Assembly (NCBI GenBank): GCA_963565915.1
Contig: OY751494.1
Coordinates: 1,922,001-1,986,000 of the forward strand
Source of the DNA: Entoloma clypeatum
Taxonomy: Eukaryota > Basidiomycota > Agaricomycetes > Agaricales > Entolomataceae
Reading direction: 5' to 3'
DNA: 64,000 nt
A program made the position numbers and the translations under genes. Of this stretch, positions 47,312 through 58,414 are shown piece after piece (within the stretch, counting starts at the first letter, position 1; each line of letters opens with the position of its first letter). The notes under the pieces were generated by a model that did not search any database, was not told the DNA's origin, and saw only the letters and a list, made by a program, of their open reading frames with translations.

Positions 47312-47800
47312 TGTTACGGACTCTACGGTATGAGGACCATGTCATATCTTTTACTTATCGGCCTGACTCGGCGCCCTCTTACGAACTCACTATGTCTAAT
47401 GTCTACTTCATCAGGAAAAAAACCTGTTGCTACAACAACTATAGTGCAAGTTGGCTGATATCTTGCACTATATAGTGTGACATAGCACCATAGCTGCCAT
47501 AGACTCTTGTTTTTTTTCCTGGTGTTTCGCAACCTTCAATTCCCAGTCTGACTCACTACATTACTTCATCATCCCCTTTAGTATACTTCGCTCCCGCGCT
47601 GACTCGCTTTCCACAGTCAGCTTACTCACTGTACATAGCCTTCCGCAGTACTGACTCATCTGCTACCGCCTATAGTCAGTACCTATATAAACCTCTTGTA
47701 CTGTAGTAGATTCCTTAGATTTAGCAATCACATTGCTCTTCACCTTTCCACTTTCCTGCATACTCTGCCCGAACCTTGGAACGGTTTGTTAAGCATAACA
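47312..47800 (+). repeat. 3' LTR of G2, with insertion and deletion
   Basis: 489 bp including a 116-bp MITE. About 30 bp around CATGTGCACTGCCTTCCGCAG is missing compared with the 5' LTR. Confidence 0.9.
47409..47524. mobile_element. 116-bp foldback MITE inside the G2 3' LTR
   Basis: The ends are CATCAGGAAAAAAAC and GTTTTTTTTCCTGGTG, inverted with one mismatch and one gap. Inside, ACTATAGTGCAAG faces CTTGCACTATATAGT as a second hairpin. Other LTR copies lack it and read TACTTTCGCAACC here; two extra T suggest a 2-bp duplication. No coding capacity. Confidence 0.8.
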
Positions 47801-48540
47801 GAAGGTGATGTGGGATTGACTGGTACGAGGAGGTTACTCTTCTGTATGGTGTTGGCGGTTGTCATGGTGTAACAGGTGCATCAACAAACTCTTGTTCGTC
47901 TTCTGAGTCAGACGGGAGTCCAAAGATTGATCGTTGGGGAGGAATCTTGTGTCTAAACCCGCGGTGGGTTGACGACGTAGATCAGCCTGACCTTTTGTTA
48001 CAGCGAGAGCCTACAATCGGTTCAAGTATCAAGTCACGTGGGTTCATACTGGTTCCACAACAAGTCCCTCAATAGGTCGACTTGGTCAAGATCAATGAGT
48101 TCCTCAGAAGGATGACTCAGTTTGGTCTGAGCAGAGCTAAGTCCTCGCAAGGCACTTAGTTGAGAGTATTCAAAGATAAGACAAAGTAAGTGTTGTTTGC
48201 CTAGGTCAAGCTGAGGACCTCTACTCTAAGGTTACAAGTCTTATATATGTTATCCTATGGCTATAAATAAGTAGGTGCTGCACAGGAGCTAAATAAGCCA
48301 TTGGTTAGATAAATGTTTCAAGGGGGCTGTGGCATAAGAGTCAGAGATAAGGCCTCAAGGCCATGAGTCAGAGATAATGAGTGAAAATGTATCTACAAGG
48401 GGAATAATCCGAGTCAATGTGAGTCATAGCACTGATAGAGGGGACACATGTCCCAGGGTCATCAGAGTTAAGTGAAACGGGGTCTGATAGGGATTGAGGG
48501 TTGAAAGGTCACATGAAGGTGCATAAGAAAAGGGTGAAAA
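47801..48540. other. Non-coding stretch
   Basis: No gene or clear repeat seen. Confidence 0.45.
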
Positions 48541-49003
48541 AGTGTAACAGCCCCCCTCTAATGCCCCTTCACGCCCAACGGCCCCCTTGCATGCCCAATG
48601 GCCTCTACTAGCGCCCAACGGCCCCCTCTAATGCCCAACGGCCTCCCTGCATGTCCAATGGCCGCCCCTCGTGCCCAACAGCCTCTCTTCATGCCCAACA
48701 GCCGCCCATCATGCCCAACGGCCACCTCTAATGCCCAATGGCCTCCCTTCATGCCCAAGGTCCCCCTCGCATGTGCAACGGCCACCCCTCATGCCCAACT
48801 GCCACAAGTTGTGCCCAACGGCCCTCTCTAATGCCCAACGGCACCTTTCCATGCCCAACGCTCCCCACTCGCATGCAACGGCCCACTCTCACGTCCAGCG
48901 GCCTCCTCTCATGACCAACGGCCCCTCACTCACGCCCCACGGCCATGACTCATGCCCAACAGCCCCCCCACTTGCGTCCAACAGTGTCGTTTCGTGCCCA
49001 ACA
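48541..49003. repeat. 20-bp minisatellite, about 22 units
   Basis: Consensus roughly GCCNCCNNTCATGCCCAACG, repeated at exactly 20 bp from about 48561 to 48920, then shifted by one base to about 49003. Open frames here arise only from the repeat. Confidence 0.93.
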
Positions 49004-49206
49004 CATGTTTTTAAATTATTAGTGTATTGCAGTAGTTACGACCAGTCTAGACCAGTTTGGACTGGTCCAGTCCAAGCCAAATGACATGCCGAGACCGGTT
49101 CCCCCTGGTTTGGTCTCGGTCTATCGTATTTCTGAGTGATTGAAAGACTGGTCCGGTCTCGGTCCACCTGTTTTGGGGGAAAAAAACTGAACTGAACCGA
49201 ACCCTC
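49004..49206. repeat. ACCGGT/GACTGG-rich repeat
   Basis: Rich in GACCAGTC, ACTGGTCC and GAGACCGG words, resembling 41257-41420. It truncates the zinc-finger gene that follows on the minus strand. Confidence 0.5.
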
Positions 49207-49781
49207 AAACACTAACCACTTGTCCAAGTAACAGGTATCCCTTTGCATTTCCACCACTGTGGAGGGTTGTCCGAGTCATAATCCAAGTCAATTCCGAGCA
49301 AGTCAAGCAGTGGTGAAGAAGAACGTGGTGGTATACCAGGCATTGACAAAGCTTGTGGAGTCCCTACAGCTGTCGGTGTTGTAGATCCTGTTCCACTGTC
49401 ACTTTGCTCATAATGAGTACAGGACGAAACATATGACGTTTCCAGACCCTTCATTTCAATTGTTATGTGAACGTCATGAAGTTTACAATAAAAGTCGCAA
49501 CTTACCATCAACAGAAGCAATGCCTGACTCTGTTCAAGCTTCTCTGCCTCCCGGACAGCTTTTTTTTCCCTTGTGGTACATGATTGACTGCCTCAATGAT
49601 TTTGTAGGTATCCAAATGAACCGTTCTTTGGAAGTGTGATGTGTGTTCCACAAAGATCACATATCACCTTCTTATTTCCATGGTCATTAGAGGTCTCAAG
49701 ATACACAATTGAACCATTCAGAAGTCGGTATGGCTTCATGTAAGGTGCTACTCTAGCTAGCAACCAAGCATCCAATCTCAA
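49207..49781 (-). pseudogene. Fragment of a basidiomycete-type zinc-finger gene
   Basis: The first exon on the minus strand reads MKPYRLLNGSIVYLETS and CDLCGTHITLPKNGSFGYLQ, then NH-stop-GSQSC, giving a C-x2-C...H-x5-C finger broken by a TGA that probably was CGA. A GTAAGT near 49505 starts a likely intron. The next exon reads SSSPLLDLLGIDLDYDSD and CKGIPVTWTSG and stops at the repeat. From memory it resembles uncharacterised expanded families in Agaricomycetes; I cannot name it. Confidence 0.45.
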
Positions 49782-50317
49782 ACGACGAATATGGTTAATC
49801 TATTGATTAGTCATTACTAATAACAACAGGACCCCATGCACCAGAGCGAAAGCCTCAGACCCAGTCAAAATAGGATCATATTTCCAGTTGGGGAAATCAG
49901 ATCAGATCCAGCTGGATCCAGCCCCTTTGGGCTTTTCCCCCGATGGATCCACGGTCAACCCACTGTTCCAAATAAAACAGGAATCTTGCCTAATATCTGT
50001 AAATGTGTGGGGAGACGTCTGTTAAATTTTTTTTTTTTGCTTGGTTTCGCAGTGTAATCCAGATGACCCCCAGATGGTTTAGCCTGCACCCACGGAATCC
50101 TGCCCTGACCCAGTTGTCCCCAATCAGACCCTACTTTCTCGCCACAGCCCAGGTCCCTACTAGGGCCGATTTTGACTGGGGGCCCTCAGAGGGTGGTTGA
50201 TATTTCGGAATTCTCCACTGCCACCCCCCTGGGATTAACATCAAACTTGTCCTTGAGAATAAATTTCGCTGAATTTTCTGACGATAAGTCTTGGGGGCAA
50301 ACCATCATCCAGCCACG
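49782..50317. other. Non-coding flank of the hAT element
   Basis: No gene assigned. The stretch joining the flanks across the hAT is partly open on the minus strand (FILKDKFDVNPRGVAVENSE at about 50280-50215), so the hAT may have hit a gene, but I cannot identify one. Confidence 0.4.
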
Positions 50318-53300
50318 GCAATCCGCAGTGTTGGCCAAGTCATTAACTAGTTGATAACCGTGATAACTTTCAGTTATTGGTCAATGACTATGGTCATTAA
50401 CTGATAACTACTGGATCCTGGTGTGAACCTTTCCTGAGATAGAAAGACTTGCCTATTATAGTAGTGATGGCATTACCAATACATGATCAAGTCAAAGCAA
50501 AACCTCTTGTGTGCTCACATCGACCTCAACGCCACCATCCTCTGCCTCCTCTTCATCACCATCTGCATCCAAGTCAAGTAATTCATAAACCTCCAATTCC
50601 TGATCATATCCCAACTGACCCGAAACTTCCAGCTTCTTAGCCCATCCAGCACTTGAGAAATCAAAAAAATCACAAATCCTAATCTTTTCAGAAGTGAGAG
50701 AAGGGCCAATCTCAGTCCTGCCTTCATCAGCCTGCTCTATTTCAGCCTGTCTCTCAGCGAATGCATGAAGATCCGAACGGTTTGGCACATGAGCAGGAAT
50801 TTTATTGGGGGCAGGATGGGCTGGGAATTCATTTGTCTCGGTATGTCTACTTGGCATGCGCTCTAGAAAACATTTTCGGTATCTGATTCTGGATAAGGGG
50901 TTATATAATCACCTTCGTTACTCCCTTGAGTCTGCGCCCGAGTTCGGTGACCAAAGTGGCGCCTCAGCTGTTTTTGCGAAGTCGAATTCCGCCGGTGCTC
51001 GTCCTTGATGAACATTCGCAGCTCTGCAAGTGCTACCATGGAATTTGTACCAAGTCGGTTTCGAAGTTTGGTCAAAGTGTTACCGAAAATGCTAAACAGA
51101 CGCTCACAGGATGCTGAGTTCGTGGCAACACTCAGAATGTGCTGCATGATTAGAATCAATGGGGGATCAGGGGTTCTCGGAAGAACAAATGCATCAAGAA
51201 TTTTTATGGGATCCGGGGGGCATTTCTGTGTGAAGGTGAGTGGTTTATCTTTGAAATGCATCGCAGGACTTACCTCTCCCGCAGCTCTGGTTTCTTCAAG
51301 GGCACACTGATGACCAAGAGCAGCAAATACACCATGGTGATATAAAAAGTCACTGAGTTGATGTCCTAACTCTACCGGTGGTTCTGTTTTGTAAAATCGT
51401 GTCCACAGGTGATTGAGTAGCTCGTTAACCTTCGCAACCGTATACATCTGACTAGGAGAATATACTAATGATCCGAAGAGGGGATTAAGAATGACAGCAG
51501 TGATGAAAACATCTTGATCGGCCTTCACCCACCACTTTTCAATACTGTGAAGAATTGCATTGCATGGTTCCAAATCATCAGGATCCTTGTCAATCATTTC
51601 CCGATATTGCATGACGAGAAAACCCCAACTTAGGAGCACTGTATCCAGATGACAACCAGACGATTGAATTACATTAGCGGCAATAGCAAGGGGGCGGAGA
51701 TGTCGCATAATGCTGTTGCGAAAAAGCAGTAAGTAAATTTGGTGACCTCGAATCAATGATCTGACCATGTCAGTGTGTGCCAGAATCTTGCATCTTGAAT
51801 GATAGCAATCATGGACCATGTGCGCTGTTGTGTTTCTTTTGTTCCGGTAATAATCTTATGTTTGCTAGGTTCCTTTCCTATGTCATTGTGGATGATACTT
51901 TGAAGGGTGTTGAAGAGCACAAGGAGTCGTTCGAAGGCCATGTAATGTGATGTCCAGCGCGTGAGCACAGCGTGTATTACCAATATTGATCGGCCCCGGT
52001 GGTTTGCAGCCCACTTGTCGCGAATCAATGCAAGAAGCATTGTTTTGCTTCGGATCCAAGTGATCAGATCGGTAGCTCGGTCCACCTTTCAATTATCAGC
52101 TCCAGTCATTTTCACAGATCTAGAATCACGGCTCACCTCAACCAAGCAATCAGATGCAGACTCAAAGTAGTTTCCGACGACGAGGTTGGTCTTAATCAAA
52201 GATAAGTAATAAATTTGTAAATCTACTGTAGAAAGCAGTTACATACCTGATGCGACCAACAGTTGAGTACAATCATGTGGGGGTGTTGCCTTGCAAAGTC
52301 CTTTCGTGCTTTGACACATTCTCCAGAGGCATCAGTAACAACAGCAACAACAATTGCGCCCCAGTTTGTCTCTACCTCCTCGAGAACTTCTTCCAACAAT
52401 TGGAGCATGTTCTCTGCTGTTTTTCATTCTGTTGATGCATCATGAACACGTACACTGAATACCTTTTTTTTTGGTCAGTCAGGTGCCACAATAGTGTAAA
52501 AAACGAAGTACTTACCTCGCCATCTTTCACAACGAGAAAGGCAATCAGATGTCGATGATTTAGCCCCGTCCATCCGTCTGCCTGAAGCGACACAGGATGT
52601 CCCCTGACTGCAATCTTGTTCGCATTTCGAAGCTCATCAACGGCGGTGGGAATAAGGCGCCGAGAGAGTGCGTGACGGTGTAATTGCTCCAGGAATAAAT
52701 TGATTGAGGAATGCAATCCATTCTGGATTGTCAACCCATGAGAATGATAAGCCTGCAGATGCGGTTAATCGTGCTATACGCCACTCAAGTTGATGCTGTT
52801 TTTCGGAACTCCAATGAGAGAGATGTGGATCGACAATTTGATGAGAAAGATTTGACTGAGATGAATTTCGGGAACGGGATTGGGAAGATAGTCGCCTCAG
52901 TGACAGATTTGATGCTGAATCCAAAGGTGTAAGGCTTGATTCACGAGAACTACTAGGACCAAATGCTGATGCACTGGGTGAAGGGGACATAGCCTGGAAA
53001 TCAACCCAGCTGACAGAGACTGATGACTTGCTCTTAGCTGCTGCAGTGCGAAGAGCAGCATACTCGCGGACAACTTGAGGCTGGTGCTCACAGTCAGCGA
53101 GATGGTTGTGTATGGTGGAAGTGTGGCCGAATCCAGCCAAGCTTGGCATTGCATTTATTTCCCTTTTCAATTTTCCAGACTAATGTGAGTTAGTGTAGTG
53201 CTGTATCTTGATACTATCATGAGGACTCACAGTCACTGCACACTTCTTCTCTAGAGCGAATATCCACATCTCAGCCGCGTTGGCGTGAATTTGTGTCCTT

Positions 53301-53813
53301 GTCAATCAAGAGATCAATATGCTCTTCGAGGCATTCTTTACAGTAGACCTTGAACTTGTCGCTATTTGGAACTACTTCATGGTTCGGATGGAAGTGAAAA
53401 TAGATACGCCACCATGTTTTATCATTGGCAGGAGTTGACATGAGTACTAGAACAATACAGTAAAATTGCCATTCATTTATACCTGCCAACCATGTTACAT
53501 TCACCTCACAATCAATATATGTATATCTCTGTTGCAGAACCAGTGGCATAATATCAGTGGCAATACCATTTGAGGAGACTCACATATTCTGTTGTGGCAT
53601 AATCCCTCCAGATTCCGTTAAAGGACACTTCTGTACAACTTCTGTATTCCATAACGCACTCACGCCATATTCATCCCGATATGGTAAGAGTCTGATGACA
53701 TACTCACGTGCAGTTATCAGTTATTTGACTGAGTTACTGATGGGCAACTATAACCGGTTAATTGCCTTTAACTAACCGCCAAAAGTGATTAACTGGCCAA
53801 CACTGGCAATCCG
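50318..53813 (-). mobile_element. hAT element with 8-bp target duplication
   Basis: The element is 50326-53805 (3480 bp). Both ends read CAGTGTTGGCCA inward, and GCAATCCG flanks it on both sides (50318-50325 and 53806-53813). An 8-bp duplication and CAGTG ends fit hAT. The transposase gene is on the minus strand. Confidence 0.95.
50492..53441 (-). pseudogene. hAT transposase, six exons, with several breaks
   Basis: ATG at 53441. BED-type finger (FKVYCKECLEEHID; later HNHLADC), then GHPVSLQADGWTG, VVTDASGECVKAR with CWSHQ, TRWTSHYMAFERLL, and the C-terminal dimerisation region (SVATNSASCERLFSIFGNTL). Introns (plus coordinates): 53180-53230, 52463-52515, 52191-52246, 52086-52136, 51713-51775; each keeps the frame. 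Breaks: a shift near 53280, a shift near 52665, TGA at 52424-52426, and a shift near 50860 before an acidic tail (YELLDLDADGDEEEA) ending at 50492. The element is a decayed but well-preserved copy. Confidence 0.85.
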
Positions 53814-54769
53814 TCCTCTGGATCAGGGGATGCGAGAGTACAGCATCTCTTCGCATCTTGGGATAAGGTCGATGGTGGAGGATTTTTTGTATACCACGCC
53901 AATTGACCGTGAGGGGCTTTTGCTTTTTTGTTCCGGGCGGCTGTCGACTTCTTTGCTGAAGCCTCGTATAGTTAGGTGCTGCGCAACAGTCGAGACATTC
54001 TGTCGGTTGCGGCGTGCACTGTTCACTCTTTGTTCCTTCATTTCTCCTGGGTGTCTCTCGGTCCCGTTAACGACATCCAAGAGGCAAGAGTTGCTTCCTA
54101 ACCAACAAAGCCTCCATATGAATCTTGCACTCCACGGAATTCCCACCGGTGAGCTTATCAAGCTTTGACATGACGACGGCGACAGATACTTATAAGTAAA
54201 CAACGGCGACGACGAGGGAGAGGGACGACGACGAACAAGAGAAATGACGAGAACCACGGCGAGAACGACAGATGATCGGATCGGCCTTCGAATGGCAACG
54301 GCCAACGACAATGGGGGCGGAATGACGAACGATACTTACGAGCAGGGTTCGGCCCCCGGTTGGGCAGAGAACGGCGCGAAATGAAGCGGATTGACACGAA
54401 GACACCAGAGGTTGCGCGATTTGATTATATTAAGGAACGGGTGGAAATTCACGCGAACGGTGATACAAAATAGCTGTACTACGAAAACTCACAATAATAG
54501 GGCGTTTCACACCTCGCAACTTTTGGCCAACTTTTCGTCAAATTTTCCGCCATTCTGCCATTGCCAACTTCACATCGATAGTTTGCCCATTTTTTGACCC
54601 CACAGTGTCAATGACACTTCGATTCCTCCAGCTTACAACCAGAAATTATTTCCTCATCGGCCGGGGCCATCTCTCCTCAAGCTCGCCATAGTTTATTTCT
54701 TTCTGTGGTATAAAGAGATGACGAAGGCATACATACGTCAGGAAGGCACTGGATGTATTCCATACTCTG
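53814..54769. other. Non-coding or undetermined stretch
   Basis: Minus-strand open frames are present but have no recognisable domain. 54170-54300 is rich in CGACGA words. Nothing can be assigned. Confidence 0.4.
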
Positions 54770-55258
54770 CTACAGGCCGGGAAGAGCAGATGGAGAGGCA
54801 TGCGCCATGAATTCCTCTACAGTGGGATGTTGTATAAACTTCAAGCCAGTTCGTACTGGCTTGTCCCCCATTAATGTGATCCTGTACCGATCCCACAACG
54901 ACAGCCATGCCACGTCTCCTGCGCCGTTTTGTTTCAGCCAATCCTTGACCTCCAGATCCTTAGCTTCCTCCTTCAAGTCGTCAACAGGTTTACGGTCGAG
55001 GACTTCACACGATTTCGTTAAGAAGAACATGCCAGTACTTCCTTTATTCAATGGCGATTCCAAGAGAGCAGCCTTCACATGCAGCATCCCATTATCATGT
55101 AGCCAATCATTGATGGGCCATTCCATGTGTCGTTGATTCCACTCGGTGGGCTCGCCAATAACAATCTTGAGATTTTCGACAACACGAAGGGCATCTCCGA
55201 GTGTCATATAATAGCCACCGATTTGTTTCATCTGACTGCGCCGGAGACAGTGAGGCAT
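54770..55258 (-). CDS. Uncharacterised protein, about 160 aa
   Basis: Clean minus-strand frame: MTLGDALRVVENLKIVIGEP, HMEWPINDWLHDNGMLHVKA, LLESPLNKGSTGMFFLTKSC, EEAKDLEVKDWLKQNGAGDV, ending SPSALPGL. No known domain recognised; no membrane segment. A GTGAGT...CGCAG intron (about 55223-55277) could add an upstream exon, making the true start uncertain. It is divergent from the PD-(D/E)XK-like gene, with about 270 bp between them. Composition and frame quality suggest a real gene. Confidence 0.6.
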   Translation of the reverse strand: MPHCLRRSQMKQIGGYYMTLGDALRVVENLKIVIGEPTEWNQRHMEWPINDWLHDNGMLHVKAALLESPLNKGSTGMFFLTKSCEVLDRKPVDDLKEEAKDLEVKDWLKQNGAGDVAWLSLWDRYRITLMGDKPVRTGLKFIQHPTVEEFMAHASPSALPGL

Positions 55259-55531
55259 GGTCGAGAGCAGCTGGCAAGAATTTACTCACAGTTCTGGGGT
55301 TTCGAGTCGTTCGAGTCTTTTCTCGCCGAATTTACCACGATTGCGAAGAGGTGGCTGGATCTATGTACTATTGTGTACTATTATTGTGGACAGTGTAGCG
55401 CAAGAGAGTGCTTATCCGTCGTCCATAAATTCTGTGTACTTCCGCACCGCTCTGAGTGCGATCCAACAGGTGACTTCTACCTCGCAATGTCGGCACAGAT
55501 ATCACTGATTACAACATGAATAAGGTCTGGG

Positions 55532-56116
55532 ATGAGTACAACCCCTCAAATCCCGCCAGCAGTCGTGCCTGCCTGGCTTGAGCGTCGCATTCAGGCACTT
55601 TTCGACAACCCTCCCCATTACGAGCCTTCTTTTTACGGCCCTACAAATATGTTTCTGACCACATATTTCCCGGCTTCCTTGCGTTTCATTGTTAAACCTC
55701 AGGCACGTATTCGGGATCCACCAGAACCTGGACAACGCTCTTCGCTTGACTCGTACGGCCAGCGGGTTGGCATATCTGATAAGGATGGCAACCCCGATTT
55801 CCTCGTCTGTACAGGGACAGCCGATCTTCACCGCGACATCCCATTCCTCATATATGAAAACAAGAGAGATGATGAAAGCGTTGAAGTCAAATCGGCCGAG
55901 CAGATGGAAAGATACATAGCGTGGGCGCGGCAATACCAAGTACAAGCAGGGTTCGATCTCACAATTTATGGGATGCTGGTTGCAGGCGGGGATACCCTGA
56001 TGTATTGTCTGGATCCTGACACCGATTTTGTCCATGCGGGTCCTCCGGTTCCAACAGCTGGTTTTGTAATAAACGCTCTTTTTGAAAACCTCCGCCAGAG
56101 TCATGGCACTTTATGA
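55532..56116 (+). CDS. Putative PD-(D/E)XK nuclease-like protein, 194 aa
   Basis: ATG at 55532 (MSTTPQIPPAVVPAWLERRI). It contains NPDFLVCTGTAD followed by PFLIYENKRDDE, matching a PD...(D/E)XK layout, then EQMERYIAWARQYQVQAGFD, FDLTIYGMLVAGG and a C-terminal helix. Similar small proteins with this nuclease-like fold are common in mushroom-forming fungi, as I recall, but their function is mostly unknown. No intron is needed. The frame is intact and is one of two non-transposon genes in the window. Confidence 0.6.
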   Translation: MSTTPQIPPAVVPAWLERRIQALFDNPPHYEPSFYGPTNMFLTTYFPASLRFIVKPQARIRDPPEPGQRSSLDSYGQRVGISDKDGNPDFLVCTGTADLHRDIPFLIYENKRDDESVEVKSAEQMERYIAWARQYQVQAGFDLTIYGMLVAGGDTLMYCLDPDTDFVHAGPPVPTAGFVINALFENLRQSHGTL

Positions 56117-56503
56117 TTCTTATATGTATGTATATATCGTGTTACGTGTTTGTCTCAGCAGAATGGTGATATTTTCTCGTCCGACTTACTGTACCTATTA
56201 TGACCATAGGTTCACATAAAATGTAACACCGATTTTTTTTTGACCCCGGAAATACAGTGCTTTGCATGTCATCAGGAACAAGCCTTGGGCTACAATGCCA
56301 AGGCTGCAATGCCAAGGCTTATATTATGCCTCCGTGATACTTATACATCAGCCATGCTCCATAGCATGCCATAGCACACTGCGGGCATTGGCTTCTTATT
56401 GAACAGCACGGCCTGCAGACGCAGAGGAAGCCTGGTAAATGATACTCACATTGAAGCGAAGGGGTTGAGATGTTGAAGAAGAGTGGGCGATGATAGAACT
56501 ACT
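56117..56503. other. Non-coding stretch
   Basis: No gene seen; it includes the CTACT target copy (56499-56503) before G3. Confidence 0.5.
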
Positions 56504-57216
56504 TGTTATATCCGTCTCCGAATCTCCGATCCACTCCGATAGTCCTCCGACATTCCGGACATCCGTTACCTCCGCATCTCCGCACGTTGCCATCGTGCAT
56601 TTCATATTCATAACTCCATGCCTTTATGCATTTCATATTCATATTCCCGTTTACTTATGCATCGCCTTTTTCGCATGGTCCATTGACCGACATCTCCGAT
56701 GTTCGTTACAGTCGCTGGCAACTTACGCCACAACTCCGGACCTACTCCGACCATCTCCGTAAAGTAATATCATTTAGGTATTTAAGCTTGTACCATACCT
56801 GTAGTTCCTCAGTTCGAATATCAAGAAAGTTCACTCCTCTACTCCCCGTTCATGCCAGAGATCCTCGCTGTGGTACAATACGCCGACGACATCCTCATCT
56901 ACTGCTCTTCCTCCATCGTTACCCTTCGACGAGCTCAGTACTGTGTCTGAGTCACAACTCCGACGTCGTCCGACCATTTCCACGTCAACATGTCTCTCAC
57001 CGAGATCTTTCCGAGAGCCTCCGCACCTCCGACCTCTACTCCGACCTCCTGAAATTGGGACACCTTATCCAACAAACGGCAGCGCAACACATACATTGAA
57101 GCCACGTCCCTCCCCTTCGTCGTTCCTCCGCATTTCCGGAGTTCTGCTCCGGTCTCAGTCCTACGTCCGACCTCCGACGGACTCCGATGAAGCTCCGACG
57201 TTTCACCTACTTAACA
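56504..57216 (+). repeat. 5' LTR of G3
   Basis: 713 bp, TGTTATATCCGTCTCCG ... CTACTTAACA; rich in CTCCG. It includes an open stretch reading VVQYADDILIYCSSS near 56868-56912. Confidence 0.95.
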
Positions 57217-57256
57217 GTATATTCGAACTCAAACTGTTTTTGGATTCCTGCTAGTC

Positions 57257-58414
57257 ATGGCACTCCGAAACACCAAGACAGCAAAAGCCGCAGAAGCTGG
57301 CACTTCTAGGCAACAGGTTCTACAAAATGTCAAACAACGTTTAACAGAACTATCCCCCATAACTCCCACTACTCCGACACCTCCGGGTTTTCAGCCCATC
57401 ACACCTCCGCATAATATTCCGATCCCCACTTCCCCCATAGAATCCGCACCCCCGTCTCCTCAGAATATTTTCGGCCCACAAGCCCTTGCGGATGCTTTCC
57501 TCTTAATGACCAATGAACTCAAATGCAGCAAAGGTCACAAGCATCATAAAAAGGCTAAGGATCCGGACACCTTCGACGGTTCCGATCCCCGGAAACTGAA
57601 CCAGTTCATCCTCCAATGCACATTGTTCTTCCGCGACAACTCCGAGTATGACGATGACTCTGCCAAAATCACTCTCACCATCTCTTTCCTCCGAGGCACA
57701 GCTCTTGATTATTTCGAGCATTTCATCATCGAACCGGACCCGGATAACCCCCCGGACTGGTACGAACATTGGTCCGCATTCCTCCGCACACTCCGCACGG
57801 AATTTGGGGTCATTGACCCCGTTGCGGATGCTGCCGACTCTCTGGACAACCTCAAAATGCGCGAAAATCAACATATTCTCAAGTATAATATTGAGTTCAC
57901 ACGCCTTGCTGCCAAAACACACTGGGACAGCTCCGCCCTGCATCACCGGTACTACTCCGGGTTGGCGGAGCGGATTAAAGATGTCCTTGGGACTCAAGCA
58001 AAGCCAAGCACGTTACCAGCACTTAGGGAGCTAGCACAGACTATTGATGCTTGCCACTGGGAACGTCATCACGAGAAGTCCCGCTCCGACAAGTCTGCAT
58101 CCAAATCCGACAAATCCGAAGCTAAAACCCCCTCCGCAAACTCCGATAAAAACTCCAAAGCCAAACCGCAGACACAGAACCAGGGCAAACAGTCGAAGCC
58201 TTCCTCCGCTCCCAAGTACGACATCTCCGACAAACTCGGAAAAGACGGAAAGCTAACTCCGGAGGAACGCAAACGCCGTTTTGACAACAACCTCTGTATG
58301 TTTTGTCGCAAAGCTGGACACGTCACGAAAGATTGCCTGAAGTCCTCGTCCTCCGCCTCTAAGGCTAAGGCGCGCGCTGCCCAAGCCAAGACCATGGACG
58401 AAACAAAAAATTAG
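57257..58414 (+). CDS. G3 Gag, 385 aa
   Basis: ATG at 57257 (MALRNTKTAKAAEAGTSRQQ). A proline-rich N-terminal part is followed by a retrotransposon Gag region (DPDTFDGSDPRKLNQFIL, FLRGTALDYFEHF, WSAFLRTLRTEFG, IKDVLGTQAKPSTLPALREL), a lysine/serine-rich linker, and one zinc knuckle CMFCRKAGHVTKDC near residue 350. The frame is intact. It binds the genomic RNA and builds particles. Its stop (58412-58414) directly follows the slippery heptamer. Confidence 0.93.
   Translation: MALRNTKTAKAAEAGTSRQQVLQNVKQRLTELSPITPTTPTPPGFQPITPPHNIPIPTSPIESAPPSPQNIFGPQALADAFLLMTNELKCSKGHKHHKKAKDPDTFDGSDPRKLNQFILQCTLFFRDNSEYDDDSAKITLTISFLRGTALDYFEHFIIEPDPDNPPDWYEHWSAFLRTLRTEFGVIDPVADAADSLDNLKMRENQHILKYNIEFTRLAAKTHWDSSALHHRYYSGLAERIKDVLGTQAKPSTLPALRELAQTIDACHWERHHEKSRSDKSASKSDKSEAKTPSANSDKNSKAKPQTQNQGKQSKPSSAPKYDISDKLGKDGKLTPEERKRRFDNNLCMFCRKAGHVTKDCLKSSSSASKAKARAAQAKTMDETKN

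Larger units (their letters stand above)
41479..47800 (+). mobile_element. Ty3/gypsy chromovirus-type element G2
   Basis: Plus-strand sister of G1, with 5' LTR 41479-41880 and 3' LTR 47312-47800, gag, pol with chromodomain, extra ORF and polypurine tract. The flanks GACAC and GAAGG do not form a target duplication. Confidence 0.92.

Noticed and set aside
17076..47800. Inversion of 23-41 kb by recombination between G1 and G2
   Set aside because: Opposite orientation makes it possible, but swapping the flanks does not restore target duplications (CCATG, TCTAC, GACAC, GAAGG).
48541..49003. CRISPR-like regular repeat
   Set aside because: Units are contiguous 20-bp repeats with no spacers, and the context is eukaryotic.
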